Assembly: GCA_029204225.1 (NCBI GenBank)
Contig: CM055097.1
Span: 71,345,952 to 71,409,951 of the forward strand
Direction of reading: 5' to 3'
Length of the DNA stretch: 64,000 nucleotides
From: Diphasiastrum complanatum
Taxonomy: Eukaryota > Streptophyta > Lycopodiopsida > Lycopodiales > Lycopodiaceae
The notes below the pieces were generated by a model that did not search any database, was not told the origin of the DNA, and saw only the letters and a program-made list of their open reading frames with translations. Below are positions 22,101 through 33,128 of this stretch, piece after piece. Each line of letters begins with the position of its first letter. Position 1 is the stretch's first letter. A program made the translations under genes and the position numbers.

Positions 22101-22235
22101 CAATCATCGTTAAATTTTCCAATCCTATACGCCTTACGGCATAAAGAAGTATCTTCATCTTGGTGACGATAGTACTCACACTATTGAAGATGAAGGTACT
22201 ATAAGATTGAGATTCCAGCATGATTAATTCAAATT

Positions 22236-23363
22236 ACTGTCAAAAGTCTTGTATGTTCTTAAACTCTCTACAAATCTATTATTAGTAAGTAGAATTACAG
22301 ATTTAGGTCATAGGGTGAGTCTGATCAATGCAGAATTATTGATAAGAGTAATAAGATCCTTGCACTCGGCAAGAGGTATGGATACTTATAAAGATTGGCA
22401 CATTGTTATTCTGATTCTAATCAAGCCTTGAAAACCTTTATTCTTGTCAATAAAGCATTATTATGACATCATCGCTTAGGACACTTGAATTATGCATCTG
22501 TTTCGAACATGTCCAGAAAATCCATGGCTCTTGATCTCGACTATCCTTCTGGTAAAGTCGATCTCCTTGTCTGCCATAGCTGCATCCTTGGAAAGCAGAC
22601 TAGGATTCCTTTTAGATTAAGTCATAGGCATGCAGCAAAAGGTCTATTAGATGTTCATACAAATATATGTGGACCTATGCAAGCTCCTTTATTCATAGAT
22701 GCAAAGTATTTCATTACCTTTATTAACAAATTCTCCAGAAGAACAATTGTTTATTTCATTAAACAGAAATCAGAAGCTTTCATCAAGTTCAGACAATTTA
22801 AAGAGCATGTAGAAAATCAAACTAGTAAACGAATCAAAGAATTGAGGTCAGATAATGAGAGAGAATACATCTCCACCGAATTCAAGGAGTACTGCCTTAA
22901 TAACGGCATTGAGCAACAATACAATACCTCCTATTTGCCTCAATCAAATGGTCTTGTTGAGAGAAAGAACAGAACCTTAGTCGAATCGGCAAAGTGCATG
23001 TTATCACATGCGACACTTCCGAAGTCCTTCTGGGCTGAAGCTGTTTCAACAGCAACCTATATTCAGAATACTAAAGGTCTCTTAGACAAAACACGATTCG
23101 AAGTTTGGACAAGTACCAAACCTTCTACTTATGAGTTTTTGGATGTACTGCTTATGCACAGATTCCTCATGATCTTAGGAAGAAGCTCGACTTCCAGAGT
23201 ATCAAATGTAATTTTATCAGCTACACTACTTCAGATCAAGCCCACAAGTTGTTCGATCCCATCGAGTCAAAGATATTCACTAGCCAGGATGTCATCTTCA
23301 TCGAAGATTAGTTTCAAGACCTTAAAGGAAGATGTTCTCTTTGTCGGCGAGGTCTCCCTCTAG
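22236..23363 (+). pseudogene. Copia B protease tail and integrase; RT missing
   Basis: A short protease-tail motif (YVLKLSTNLLLVSRI) is followed by the GAG_pre-integrase region (HRLGHLNYAS in frame) and the integrase core at 22485-23363. The Cys pair CHSCILGK, RSDNEREYIS and the Glu-bearing NGLVERKNRTL are intact. The first catalytic Asp is changed: the expected H-S-D-I-C-G-P reads HTNICGP, so Asp became Asn. The protease active site is absent, and after SFWAEAVSTATYIQN the frame drifts. No reverse transcriptase follows, so the element is truncated near 23.36 kb. Confidence 0.85.
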
Positions 23364-24255
23364 CGACAGTGATTCGGGTTAAGCTCAGATGGAGCCGATC
23401 TGTTGGATAAGGCTACCGCCTGAAGTTGCGATCAATCATCCTCCGACAACATATAGCTACTGCTAATCTGACAATGAATTTATGAACAACAGATAATGTC
23501 TAATGACAGGGAAAATATATATCTATTGACAAAAATTGAACAAGCATCACAACATTCACAGATTGCGCATTGAGTAAAAAAGATGTACCTATCTATATTA
23601 TCAGAATCGAGTTTACAGGAGAGGTTCTTTCTTGAGTGCTATCTATTTTCCAGATCAGCGCGCGTGAGAGAGGTGTTCTCTTCTCACGAATGAAACTAGT
23701 TACTGCTAGATCTATCTTTCTTCCTTGATACGCACCTCACTGGGTATTGTGTTCAAAATTCTCTCTGTGTATATGTATATGTCTCTGATCCAATACATAT
23801 ATTATGCTGGATTAGATTACAAGATCGATTAGCTAAGTTTAAGCTAAGCATTCATTTAAGTATGTTTCTGTTAATGTTACATGGCGGCAGTGGATCATGG
23901 TAGTTTGAAAAACTTCATGCCCGAGTCGATAGTTCCTCCTTACCCTTGTTAACATATGGATACTCTGGAGTGCCAACCTAACCCAACGTGTTGGCCTTCT
24001 AAGTGTGGCGAAAAAGCCAAAAAAATCGAACGTTGGCTGAAACAAAATCCTGGGTCATTTTAGACCTACTGTCGACTTTTATCAAAATGCAAAAATCGCA
24101 AAAAATGTGAACTATGCAGATGCACAGAAACTAGTTAAAATATGCAGCAATCTAGAAGACAAGGAAAAATACTAAGGCTTTAAAATAGAAACTTAATGTT
24201 TCTTCATGAAATGATTTCTTATTCGAAACAAGATTTTTTTTCGTAAAGGCAAGGT
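23364..24255. other. No gene recognised
   Basis: AT-rich DNA following copia B. It may contain degraded LTR sequence but shows no coding motif or clear repeat. Confidence 0.3.
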
Positions 24256-24272
24256 GTGTGTACCGGAGAATG

Positions 24273-24356
24273 CTTCTTGGTTTCCAAGGGGAGGCTCGAA
24301 CCTGGGACCAAAGAAACTTTGGATGCCAAGCTAACCAGTTGAGCCAACCCCGTTGG
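24273..24356 (-). mobile_element. 84-bp tRNA-like retroposon (SINE-like), copy 1
   Basis: Read on the minus strand this 84-bp segment looks like the body of a tRNA. An A-box-like TGGCTCAACTGGTTAG (plus 24331-24346) precedes a CCAAAG/CTTTGG stem in the anticodon-arm position, and a B box GGTTCGAGCC (plus 24293-24302) follows. These are RNA polymerase III internal promoter elements. It is flanked by a perfect 17-bp direct repeat, gtgtgtaccggagaatg, at 24256-24272 and 24357-24373, which is the target-site duplication expected from retroposition. It has essentially no tRNA-unrelated body and no obvious A-tail, unlike classical plant SINEs. A second copy is at 51459. Confidence 0.85.
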
Positions 24357-24479
24357 GTGTGTACCGGAGAATGACACAGTAAGGGCCCAAATCTTGCATG
24401 AGTGTCATGATAGTCCATGCGCAAGACATCCGGATATACAAAGAACACTTGACTTAGTTCGATGACAATTTTGGTGGCC

Positions 24480-25265
24480 TAAGATGAAAAGTCAAGTAGA
24501 GGCCTATGTACTTAAATGTGCTAAGTGCTAGTTAAATAAAGAAGAGAGGCTAAAAGCTAGTGGCCTATTACATCCTTTAGATATTCCTACTAGAAAGTGA
24601 AAAAGTATATCTATGGATTTTGTGGTCGACAGACTTCCACGTACGAGGAAGGGCCATGATTCGGTTTGGGTCATTGTTGACAGACTTACAAAGTTTGCTC
24701 AATTTATCCAACAAAAACTACTATTAAAGCTCCAGAACTAGCTCAACTGTTTGTTGAGAATCTTTTTTGACTGTACGAGCTGCCTTGCAATATTGTCAAT
24801 GACCGTGACCGTGACCCAAGATTCACTGGGAATTTTTGGCAAGCAGTATTTGACAAGTTGGAAACGACTTTAAGTATGAGTTCTACAGATCATCCGGAAT
24901 CAGACGGTCAAACGGAAAGGACCAATCAGATGATGGAGGATATGCTGCTAGTATATGGGGGCCATTGGTAGTCTGATTGGAAAAATTACCTTTTACTGGT
25001 GGAATTTGCATATAATAGTACAAAACATTCAACAACCGGATTCAACCCTTTCATGCTTATGTATGATTATCAACCTCGATCACTGATTAGTGTTGGCATA
25101 AAAAACCTTAGGGTGCTAGCCGCAACTGATTTCCTTGTGGTCATCATGTTTTCAACGTTAGTAAGTCGAAACCCTCGTTGGGGGTTGGGAAAACCCTGAT
25201 TCCTGTGGACGATCTAGTGGAGCTTCTTCGTGATGAGTCCGTGAGTGGACCATCTGAACCCCCAA
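24480..25265 (+). pseudogene. Ty3/gypsy integrase fragment
   Basis: Across three frames the integrase is readable: the zinc-binding tail (CAKCQLNKEERLKASGLL in one frame), [38 protein letters not shown] and VEFAYNSTKHSTTGFNPF. The three catalytic acids (Asp, Asp, Glu) are all present as codons, but stops (TGA near 24768, TAG near 24969) and frameshifts kill it. A short C-terminal remnant resembling the 'VFHVSLLKP' tail (HVFNVSKSKPSL) ends near 25170, with the frame open to about 25265. Integrase normally follows RT; here it precedes a gag. Confidence 0.85.
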
Positions 25266-25284
25266 GGCGATTGTTAATAGTCGG

Positions 25285-26254
25285 CCTTTCAAGAAGCCTT
25301 TAAAACGGCTTTTCTTTCAGTGTTGGATGATTTTGAGCATTGGTGGCATTTCGCCACCGTGCAGATGGGTACTAGGCCGTTAGATGCCTATATCCAAGAA
25401 TTATAGGAGATTTTGTCCCGATTCACCTCGTGAATCGATCCTATCTGGTTGAAGTTACATTTTATCTTGGGGCTTCCGAAAGAATTTCAGCTAGAAGTGC
25501 GGCAGCGTAACCAACCGCAGACTATCGAGGATGCAGTTCGCTTTGCGAAAATCTTCGATGACACCCATTTTGCCTCTCGCAATGAGAAAAGTTTGTCCAA
25601 GGTTGAGCAAAAAGAAAAGAAATTTTTCAAGAAGTGGGGCAGAGACAAGACACAGACACCGATTCCCTAGGCGGGAAAAAACATGTCAAGTTGGATTGCG
25701 CGGACTATGACAAGGCGAGAACCAATAGCTTGTGCTTCTCTTGTATGGAGAAGGGGCGTCTTTCGAAAGATTGCCTGAAGAAAAAGCAAAAGAAATCTAG
25801 TGGGCAACCTAAATTCATTAAAGCGCTAGGTAATTCTACTATTTCTTTTGTTAATTTATCCTTTAAGGATGGCACTAGTTGCAAGAATTGTTGTTTTAAT
25901 ACAGCTGTTTTTGGCCCCCACGATCTCATTCGTATGAATGGAATTGTAGGATGCCAAGCTCTAACTGTTCTTTTTTATGATGATTCCACACATAATTTCA
26001 TAAATGCTAAACTGGTGCAAAAGCTCAAGGCGGCTACTGCGCCAAGTAATCACTTGTATGTGGTGAAAATGGCGTCAGGGGAAGATCGACAAGCTTGGGA
26101 TCAGCTTGTTCCTCAGCTGCCACTTCAGATTCAAGATTATGTTGAACCGCTAGATCTTCATATTATGAATTTGGATAACGTAGACATAATCTTAGGAAAA
26201 GTTATGTTACACATAGTATTTCCTTTTTGCATAAGGGGTCATTGGTTGAGCTAA
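25285..26254 (+). pseudogene. Ty3/gypsy gag and protease, degenerate
   Basis: The gag core appears from AFKTAFLSVLDDFEHWWHF through MGTRPLDAYIQEL and LHFILGLPKEFQLEV to AVRFAKIFDDTHF, with a TAG near 25407 and a TGA near 25431. The zinc knuckle reads CFSCMEKGRLSKDC, with Arg where the metal-binding His should be. The protease follows (VLFYDDSTHNFINAKLVQKL). Its active-site triad, normally D-S/T-G, reads D-D-S, so it is catalytically dead. Spacing and order are those of a gypsy element. The N-terminal part of gag is absent and the frame abuts the integrase remnant upstream. Confidence 0.85.
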
Positions 26255-26479
26255 AAGGCAATTTAAATAGGCCTGATCCTTTGGTTTTTGCTTTAGAAGT
26301 TGTGGAATATTTGAAAGATTTTGGTAATAAAATTTATCTTTGTTTTTTGAAAGATGAAATTTATGGAGATGACCGTAAAATCCAGAGTCTAAATACTGAT
26401 TTATCGCATTTGCCTTTGAATGTGCCTGTAAATAATCCTTTAGTGCTAACTCACCTAAGGAATAATATTTAACAAACTT

Positions 26480-27659
26480 AGGCAAGAGTATGGCGATATT
26501 TTTTCTGATAAGCTCCCTGATGGCCTACCTCCCCAAAGGAGTGTTGACCATCAAATAGAGTTGTTTCCTGGAAGCCAACATGTATCTCTTTTTTCCATAC
26601 AGGGTTAGCATCAAGGAAGAGGATGAAATTTCTAAGCAGTTACAAGAACTCCTTAGGATGGGCCATATTTGGCCTAGTAAGTCCCCTTGGGAAGCACCAA
26701 TCCTTTTAGTTAGTAAAAAGGGTGGCGGCACATATTTGTGTGGTGACTTTGAAAAGTTAAATGATTTAACCATCAAGAACAGATATCCCTTACCTAGGAT
26801 GGATGATCTTATGGATCGTCTGAATGGAGCTAAGTATTTCTCCAAGATTGATTTTAGATCAGGTTACCATCATATAAGAATAAGGAACGAAAATGTTTCT
26901 AAGATTGGATTTTGATCCAGGTATAGCCATTATGAGTTTTTAGTGTTACCTTTTGGACTCACGAATGCACTTGACACTTTCCAGCAGATGATGAACGATA
27001 TTCTTCATCCATATCTGGGAAAGTTTGTGGTGGTGTATTTGGACGACATATTAATTTATAGTCGGACCCTTGAGGAGCATGAAGAGCATCTTCGTATTGT
27101 CTTGGATCTTCTAAGATAAGAAAAGCTCTATGCTAAGGAGTCAAAATGTGAGTTCTTCCAAACTAAACTCAAATACATGGGCCATGTCATATCGGATAGA
27201 GGTCTTGAAATCGATTATGACAAAGTCCGTTAGGTACGAGAATGGCCGAGACCTCTGACAATTCGTGATGTGAAATCCTTTTTGGGCTTCACAAGATTCT
27301 TTCACAAGTTCATTTTAGACTATGTCTTAATAGCATTGCCCTTGACGAACTTTCTTAAGGGGGTGAAGAAAAAATGTAGCCGCAGAAAAAGACCATTGAT
27401 AACATGGACTGATGAAATGAATGAGAGTCTTGAGACCCTCAAGCACTGTGTTTCTACGGCTCCAATTTTACACATTGTTGATCCTAACCGACCCTTTGTG
27501 GTTGATACGGATGCTAGCGACTTTGCTGTAGGAGTGGTCCTTTATCAGGATGGTAGACCAGTTGATTTTGAAAGCAAGAAACTGGATCAGACTAGGCACA
27601 ACTGCTGCATGTCATTGGTCATGTCGTTGGTCATGTGTGACTCCTATGGACAGAGATGA
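26480..27659 (+). pseudogene. Ty3/gypsy reverse transcriptase and RNase H
   Basis: RT starts with the DGLPPQRSVDHQIELFPGS leader and continues through [48 protein letters not shown] and the catalytic YLDD (27036-27047) to ESKCEFFQTKLKYMGHVIS. The RNase H part is visible as DPNRPFVVDTDASDFAVG. Stops at 26913 (TGA for an expected Arg), 27117 (TAA) and 27231 (TAG for an expected Gln) interrupt it. RNase H is cut after the first catalytic segment near 27.6 kb. It is continuous with the gag and protease upstream and very similar in wording to the fragments at 57.5-59.8 kb. Confidence 0.9.
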
Positions 27660-28470
27660 CCCTCCTGGACTATGTATATAGAAGTGGATTTCTATGAGCT
27701 TGGCATTCATTCTCTCCTGGAGAATAAAGAGCTCTTCCACTGGGTCAGGCCAGGATGAGTATCTATGTCATGTGCTAGGCTTAGCACATTAGCTACTGAT
27801 ACTTTTGATTGTAAGCTTGAGGGCTTTGAAGGGGATTAATAAATCATTTTGTACCTCTCTTAGACCCCTCCAAGCCAATAATTAAGCCATTACGAGAGAA
27901 TAGTGGTAGGTGGGAGATAACAATGTTAGATGATCTTTTAGAGACAGTTAACTTGTGGAGATTCTCTTTAAGTAGACCCACTCTACCATAGATCATCATA
28001 TTCTAAGCTCATTCATAGTGATGTGGGTTTCTACTCCTTCATTGTGAATATGAGCTATGGGACACTTCTCTAGCTATGGTCTCATGTGCCACTATCCCAC
28101 ATGATGTCTTTTTTGATGATATTCTCATGTTTTTTTTGGCATTCCATGCTGATCCATTGTGGTCTACAATGTTGTTACACTATTTGGTCTTTTCTCTAGT
28201 ATCATGTTGGATAGCTTGTCTTTGAATTAGCATATCTAATTTGGCTTGCTAATTGCTTAGGCATAGGCATATGACATTTTTGGTATCAAAGCACTGATCC
28301 CTGTATAGGCATAAACTTGCATAGATTAGTAGTATTTCCAAGGGAACTTTGAATTTCTGATTTTCAGATTCATTCTTCTTTAATTGGTAATTTTTCCATT
28401 ACAGATTCTTCAATACTATCAAATCAGATCCTGCTGCAAGTTTTCTATCATTCAAGAGAAGAGGATTTGA
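27660..28470. other. No gene; copia-type PBS-like site at 28280
   Basis: No coding motif is seen. TGGTATCAAAGCA occurs near 28280, preceded by a GACATTT end, and resembles the copia B PBS, so the DNA before it may be a solo or truncated copia LTR. No gag follows. Confidence 0.35.
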
Positions 28471-29622
28471 ACCTCTACAGGGTTAAGCCCTGCCTTCCAA
28501 GCCCTTGCTACCTATACAAACAAGGAGGTCAATCTGACCATTATACTGATTATAAGCTACAGCAGAAAGCAAAGAAAATTTTTGAGAGACACTATCAGCA
28601 CCTGCAAGAAGATCAAATAAAATTGTGATTGCTACTCTATGAGCAAATCTATTGTGTATTGTTGAACCTATAGAGGAAGCATTCTCAAGGAAGTTTTCAA
28701 GAAAATGATCAAAGAAATATCTAAGCATTCCAACTTCTAAGAAAATTCTGTTGTTGAGAGAAGTTGTTGCAAATCCAAAAATAGTAGAGAAGAGTCAGTA
28801 TACCACCAACTCATGACATCTACAAGAAATCAACCAGTTGGAAGTTGTTGAGTCAAATCCAAAGGCAAGATCCAAAAGCAAAACAAAGCTTCAACATCAA
28901 AGTTCATTCACAGAGTTGCAAGAAATCTGTTAAAAGAAACTACCACTTGCACATTCAAGAACTTCAAAAAAAAAATAATCATTGATAGGTTTTTGCTCTT
29001 TACCAAGCTATGCATTCTAACCAGATCCTAAGCATAGTAACTAGCCTAAGCTGAAGATACAGAGACAAATCCAAGCCATGTAGCTCTTCCATTGAGGGAT
29101 CGGGGTCATTGGAGGATCTATTTGTGATGCGTGCAATTTCATATTCTTGGTGATTGGTGGTGTTTTTTTTTATAAGAAGGCTTGCTTGGCTCTTAAACAT
29201 GCTCCTGCAGGCACTTGAAGATTTTCCACTGATGAACCTTGAGAACAGATCTAAGCATCGAAGCGGCTTTCCGCTGCCTCATCAAGCTTACATTATTATT
29301 ACGTCATCGATGTCAAGATCTTGTAAAGTCGCATCTGTATTATTGGCATTTCTTTGTTCATGAATTGCTTGGTGGAAGCTTCAAGGCCATCTGTTGGGAC
29401 TTACCTCACGAAATGGTGGACCGAAGCTCTACAAACCAACTGGAAAATCTTGGTAGCCATCGAATTTAGTACCACTTGATCGGTTGCACATTCTAGTAGA
29501 TAAATCATTTGGAAAGTATTTACCAACAGAGCCAACGATTGAAGATCATCTAAAATGCATCCTCCAGTTCTCTTTCTCTCTATTACAACCACGATGCCAG
29601 ATCCATTTTCGCAAACAAGGGG
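28471..29622. other. No gene recognised
   Basis: Short frames exist on both strands (for example 28483-28728 on the minus strand and 29154-29469 on the plus strand) but show no family motif. Near 28460-28476 the minus strand has a perfect 5-bp stem and 7-base loop resembling a tRNA T-arm (AGAGG, TTCAAAT, CCTCT), without a convincing A box. Confidence 0.3.
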
Positions 29623-29798
29623 CAGCAGCAATCTGTAAAAACGCAATTGAAATGTGCTTCTCAGTCTTTCTCAGTTTGCACACACCTACAGGCTGATGAG
29701 AAGACACCATTGTAGCAGCAGCAATCTGTAAAAATGCAACTAAAATGTGCTTCTCAGTCTTTTCCAGTTTGCACACACCTACAGGCTGATGAGATGTG
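29623..29798 (-). repeat. 93-bp tandem duplication, 31-residue repeat
   Basis: Two adjacent copies (29623-29715 and 29716-29798) share most bases over about 83 positions, then diverge. The period is a multiple of three, and the minus-strand frame 29546-29923 stays open through both, repeating a VGVCKLxKTEKHI-type unit. No protein family is recognised. Confidence 0.8.
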
Positions 29799-29970
29799 GC
29801 GCCGACAATGATCCTTAGGGTTCCATAAGGAGAGGGTGAGTAGATGAGAGAAGAAAGAAAAACATAGAACTTAGGAATAATTTTTATTTTTGGCCTTAAC
29901 TTGCAATTTATTAGGGTCTTCATTTCAAGTTAGAAGAGTTATTGGGCATCTCATATTCTGACATAGTTAG

Positions 29971-30098
29971 ATTTTTTTAAAAGATTGTAGTACCAGATTC
30001 ATTCCCAGTTTTTTTTCAAATCTAGAACATTGGAAGCTGTTTTCTATAGAAAAAAAAAAACTGGGAATGAATCTGGTACTACAATCTTTTAAAAAAAT
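29971..30098. repeat. Perfect 46-bp inverted repeat (hairpin)
   Basis: The arms 29971-30016 and 30053-30098 are exact reverse complements over 46 bases and are separated by a 36-base loop. The non-homopolymer core of each arm includes gattgtagtaccagattc and its complement. A transcript across it would fold into a long perfect stem. No TSD or terminal motif was found. Confidence 0.92.
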
Positions 30099-30270
30099 TC
30101 ACACATCCTTTTACAAACAGTAAAAACTCAGAATCACACTCCTGCGCTCAAAACCTCGTGCGATGCGATAAGAACAGTGTGCGCTCAGCGCTCAGAACAG
30201 TGAAATAGAGAAATGTGCACTCAGAACAGTGAAAGAGAGAGGGTAAAAATTTTTACTACTGCTTTACGAT

Positions 30271-30345
30271 GGGGAAGGCCTACGGGCGGGGGCCTTCCGC
30301 GTTTGGAGGCGAAACGTAGAAGGCCCCTGCCCTGGGGCCTTCCCC
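30271..30345. repeat. GC-rich cluster of nested hairpins
   Basis: In AT-rich surroundings, 75 bases combine several complementary segments. GGGGAAGGCC (30271) pairs with GGCCTTCCCC (30336-30345). GGAAGGCC also pairs with GGCCTTCC at 30291-30298. GAAGGCCCC pairs with GGGGCCTTC around a six-base loop, and CGTTT with GAAACG. A 14-base palindrome (gtaaaaatttttac) lies just upstream at 30243-30256. It could be a foldback element or a structured RNA. The 87-codon frame across it is probably fortuitous. Confidence 0.75.
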
Positions 30346-30829
30346 TATACGTAGCTTCCCTAAAGTCGAGTTCATTAATGAGTTCAGCCTTATCTGAGTT
30401 CATTTCAGTGACGAGTTCATCTTGTTGTGCAGCTCACATAAGAAGTTGCTACACAGTTCATCAGAAAGAGTTCTGAACTCTCTAGCTATGGACACACATT
30501 TTGAAACATAAGGGGATGAAGAGAAATATCTCAAGGAGCACTCAAAGAACTAAACTATTTGTTGGCACGATTGGTGGAATCAATGTTGCAGGATTAGTTC
30601 TGATCCTTTCATTTCTCTCACCACAGTTGTCAAATCAAACATGAGTTCAGTTTTGAATTCCTTGACTAGTGTTAGGAAAAACCAACTGGAATAATTCCTC
30701 ACATGCAAATGCTCAAGGAGCAGAAGTTCCACAGCAATGAAACTCAAAATTAAACAACAAAGCACACATTCCTTGGGATTGTGGTTGAGCTTGAGCCAAG
30801 GTCAACTTGAACTTGTGTCCACCTATCAA

Positions 30830-31640
30830 TATTTTATCACTCACAAGCAATCGTATCTGGTTCAATCAACTAAAGGAGTTGGGGACAATGGAACTCCCGT
30901 TATTCAAGCAAATGGGTACGTGAACATAATTAGATTGGCATGGTTTCCATCTAGCTACCTAATGAAAGTAGTAGAAGCATCAAGGAGGTACTTTATGTGC
31001 CAGGCTTTAACAAGAATCTGCTTTTAGTAGGTGTGATCGTTGATCATAACTGAGAGTAGAATTCGCCCAAGATCGATGCTTTGTGAAAGATGTGAATTAA
31101 AAATATAAGGTCATCGTTGATGGGATTAGGAAACCCAAGACGAAGCTTTACAAGTTAAATGCTATGGTTAAGGGGCAACATGGACTTATCTCATCCATTC
31201 TATCCGAATTAATCTGTGGCACAAAAGATTTGGTCATTTAAACCTTGGAAGTCTCAATTTAATGAGCAATTGGGAATGGTAAGCGGATTATATGTTGTTG
31301 ATGATCAATCAAAGATGGTCTGTGACTTGTGTTTATGGGAAGCAGCATCGTGAGAAATTCAAGTGAGGAAGCATTGCAAGGACAAAAAAAATATTGGACG
31401 TTGTTCACACAAACATATGCAGACCTATAAGGACAATGTCTACAGGTGGGGACATTTAAGTACTTTACAACTTTTATAGATGATATGTCTCATAAGATAT
31501 CGATTTATTTTTTGAAAAAGAAATCTGATGCCTACTTTCAAAAGCTTAAAAGCTATGATAAAAAATTAAACAGGTAGGAAGATCAAGATCTTAAGATCTG
31601 ATAGTGGAGGGTGTAAAAGATTCAAACGGGTTCTAGCAAT
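30830..31640 (+). pseudogene. Copia fragment C (protease tail to integrase)
   Basis: Scattered frames recall copia pol: VPGFNKNLLLVGVI (protease tail), KRFGHLNLGSLN-type GAG_pre-integrase text, a CDLCLWEA Cys pair, VVHTNICRPI at the first catalytic-Asp block (Asp changed to Asn), FTTFIDDMSHKISIYFLKKK and IKILRSDSGG. Many frameshifts and stops separate them. No gag, RT or LTR was found, so this is an internal scrap. Confidence 0.65.
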
Positions 31641-32150
31641 TCAACATTCATCATTCATCATTCATCATTTAATATAGCCTAACAGAAAAGCATTTAATAA
31701 TAATAGAGAGAAACTTTCCACCTCTATAACAAATTAATGATAGAGCAATACAATGAAGCACAAATGTGAGAAAAAACTCTCCTATGTAGGGAGCAATGAT
31801 TTTCTAGTTCCTTGTAATAACAAATCGCTATAGTAATGAAACCTTGCCATTCTTGGCTTGTGCACCAAACAAGGTGGACAAAAATTTTCACACCTGAGTC
31901 TTCGACAAATCTACATGATGTATATGAGAATTAGCCAAGCAAAGCTCGATATAGGCAGTTGCCCTCTTATCATTCATTCTCCACTTAAGTAAGGATGTTG
32001 GATCAATTGGTGGTGAATCAGTGCCACTAACTATGCCCCAAAGGCCTGTTTAAATAGTCTCATTTTAACTTGCCAATCTCATTCAGGTACTGCTTCAACA
32101 TAAAATAATGCAGCATCTGGCAATTCATCATCCACTTCAGTATTAACTAG
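31640..32150. other. No gene; short cattcat microsatellite
   Basis: A short run of tcattcatcattcatcatt lies near 31650. Nothing else could be supported. Confidence 0.4.
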
Positions 32151-32249
32151 TGTTGTCCGTATACTTGAAACATGATTGGCAAGATAATGTTGTTTACCCT
32201 TCCGAACCACAACTCGAAAATCAAATTTTGTCAATAATAATAACCATCT

Positions 32250-32634
32250 TGCAATGCATCCCGTATTGCATGTCTTGTTGACTAAGTAGAGGTTGATGGT
32301 CGGTATAAAATGCGAAGTGTGTTGCCATCAAATAATGTCGAAATTTCTTTACTAAAAATACCATAGCCAATGCTTCCCTTTTCGTAGTGGAATAATTCTT
32401 TTCAGAATCACTAAGTTGTCGACAACTCTATTGTCTAGTTTGGACCTCGCAATATTGGTGCAGAAGGTAAGGCTTTCTTCTGTCCAACTTTTCAACTGTC
32501 CAAATCGGTACAATTGTCAATTTGTATATAGGTTGTGTTAAGTCCGCAAAGAAAAGAATAAATATTCGATAATAATTCGCATGATCCATAAAAATGTAAA
32601 CTCCTCGAATTGTTCCTGGTGGAGGTATATCCAC
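32250..32634 (-). pseudogene. Ty3/gypsy RT-RNase H fragment
   Basis: On the minus strand, GTIRGVYIFMDHANYYRIFI and LTQPIYKL match the RT connection region ('lrsFLGhanYYRrFI... PLyxL'). After a frameshift, DSEKNYSTTKREALAMVFL, KKFRHYLMATHFAFYTDHQP matches the core of gypsy RNase H, including the YTDHQPL block. Stops surround it. It is an isolated internal scrap with no gag, protease or LTR nearby. Confidence 0.75.
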
Positions 32635-32965
32635 GATAACCTTAATCTTAGACTAATCTGTAGCAATTCCATGTCTTGATATCACATCCGCTCCAGCAAG
32701 GCGATCCAATATCCTTTTTGTAAAAGGTAACAGAAAGTCATCTTTTTTTATTTAGATAGATCACATTGTACATTTTGTACAATCAAGGTCAACCATAAAT
32801 AGGTGTATCCAAGTTCAAAGCCTACATATTAGCAAGGAACGCTTAGGATACCCTCCTAGGGATTTGAGCACGCACCTCACTAGATGTTCAAGTACCACTT
32901 GTCCAATTTGGGAGCAATCTATTCCTCTTCAAGTAAGGATGTAGCAAGGCTCCCAATCTCATCCA

Positions 32966-33128
32966 ATGATTCACAAGCCTTTATCCAAAATCAAGATTCC
33001 TAATACAATCTTTCATGGAGTCTAGATCATTGTGGATGAAGGTGGGGCCTTTGGATGATTCACGAAACCTTTATCCAAAATAAAGACTCCTAAGAGTCTA
33101 GATCATTGGATGAAGGTGCGGCCTTGCC
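32966..33128. repeat. About 89-bp tandem duplication
   Basis: Two adjacent imperfect copies start with atgattcac at 32966 and 33055 and share phrases including ctttatccaaaat and agtctagatcattg. The second copy has small deletions. No coding meaning is evident. Confidence 0.75.

Noticed and set aside
24273-24356. Functional tRNA gene
   Set aside because: The acceptor and T stems do not pair properly, and the flanking 17-bp duplication shows a retroposed copy.
28440-28500. tRNA gene on the minus strand
   Set aside because: There is a perfect T-arm-like stem-loop, but the variable loop, D-arm and acceptor stem cannot be completed, so only a chance or highly eroded tRNA-like piece remains.
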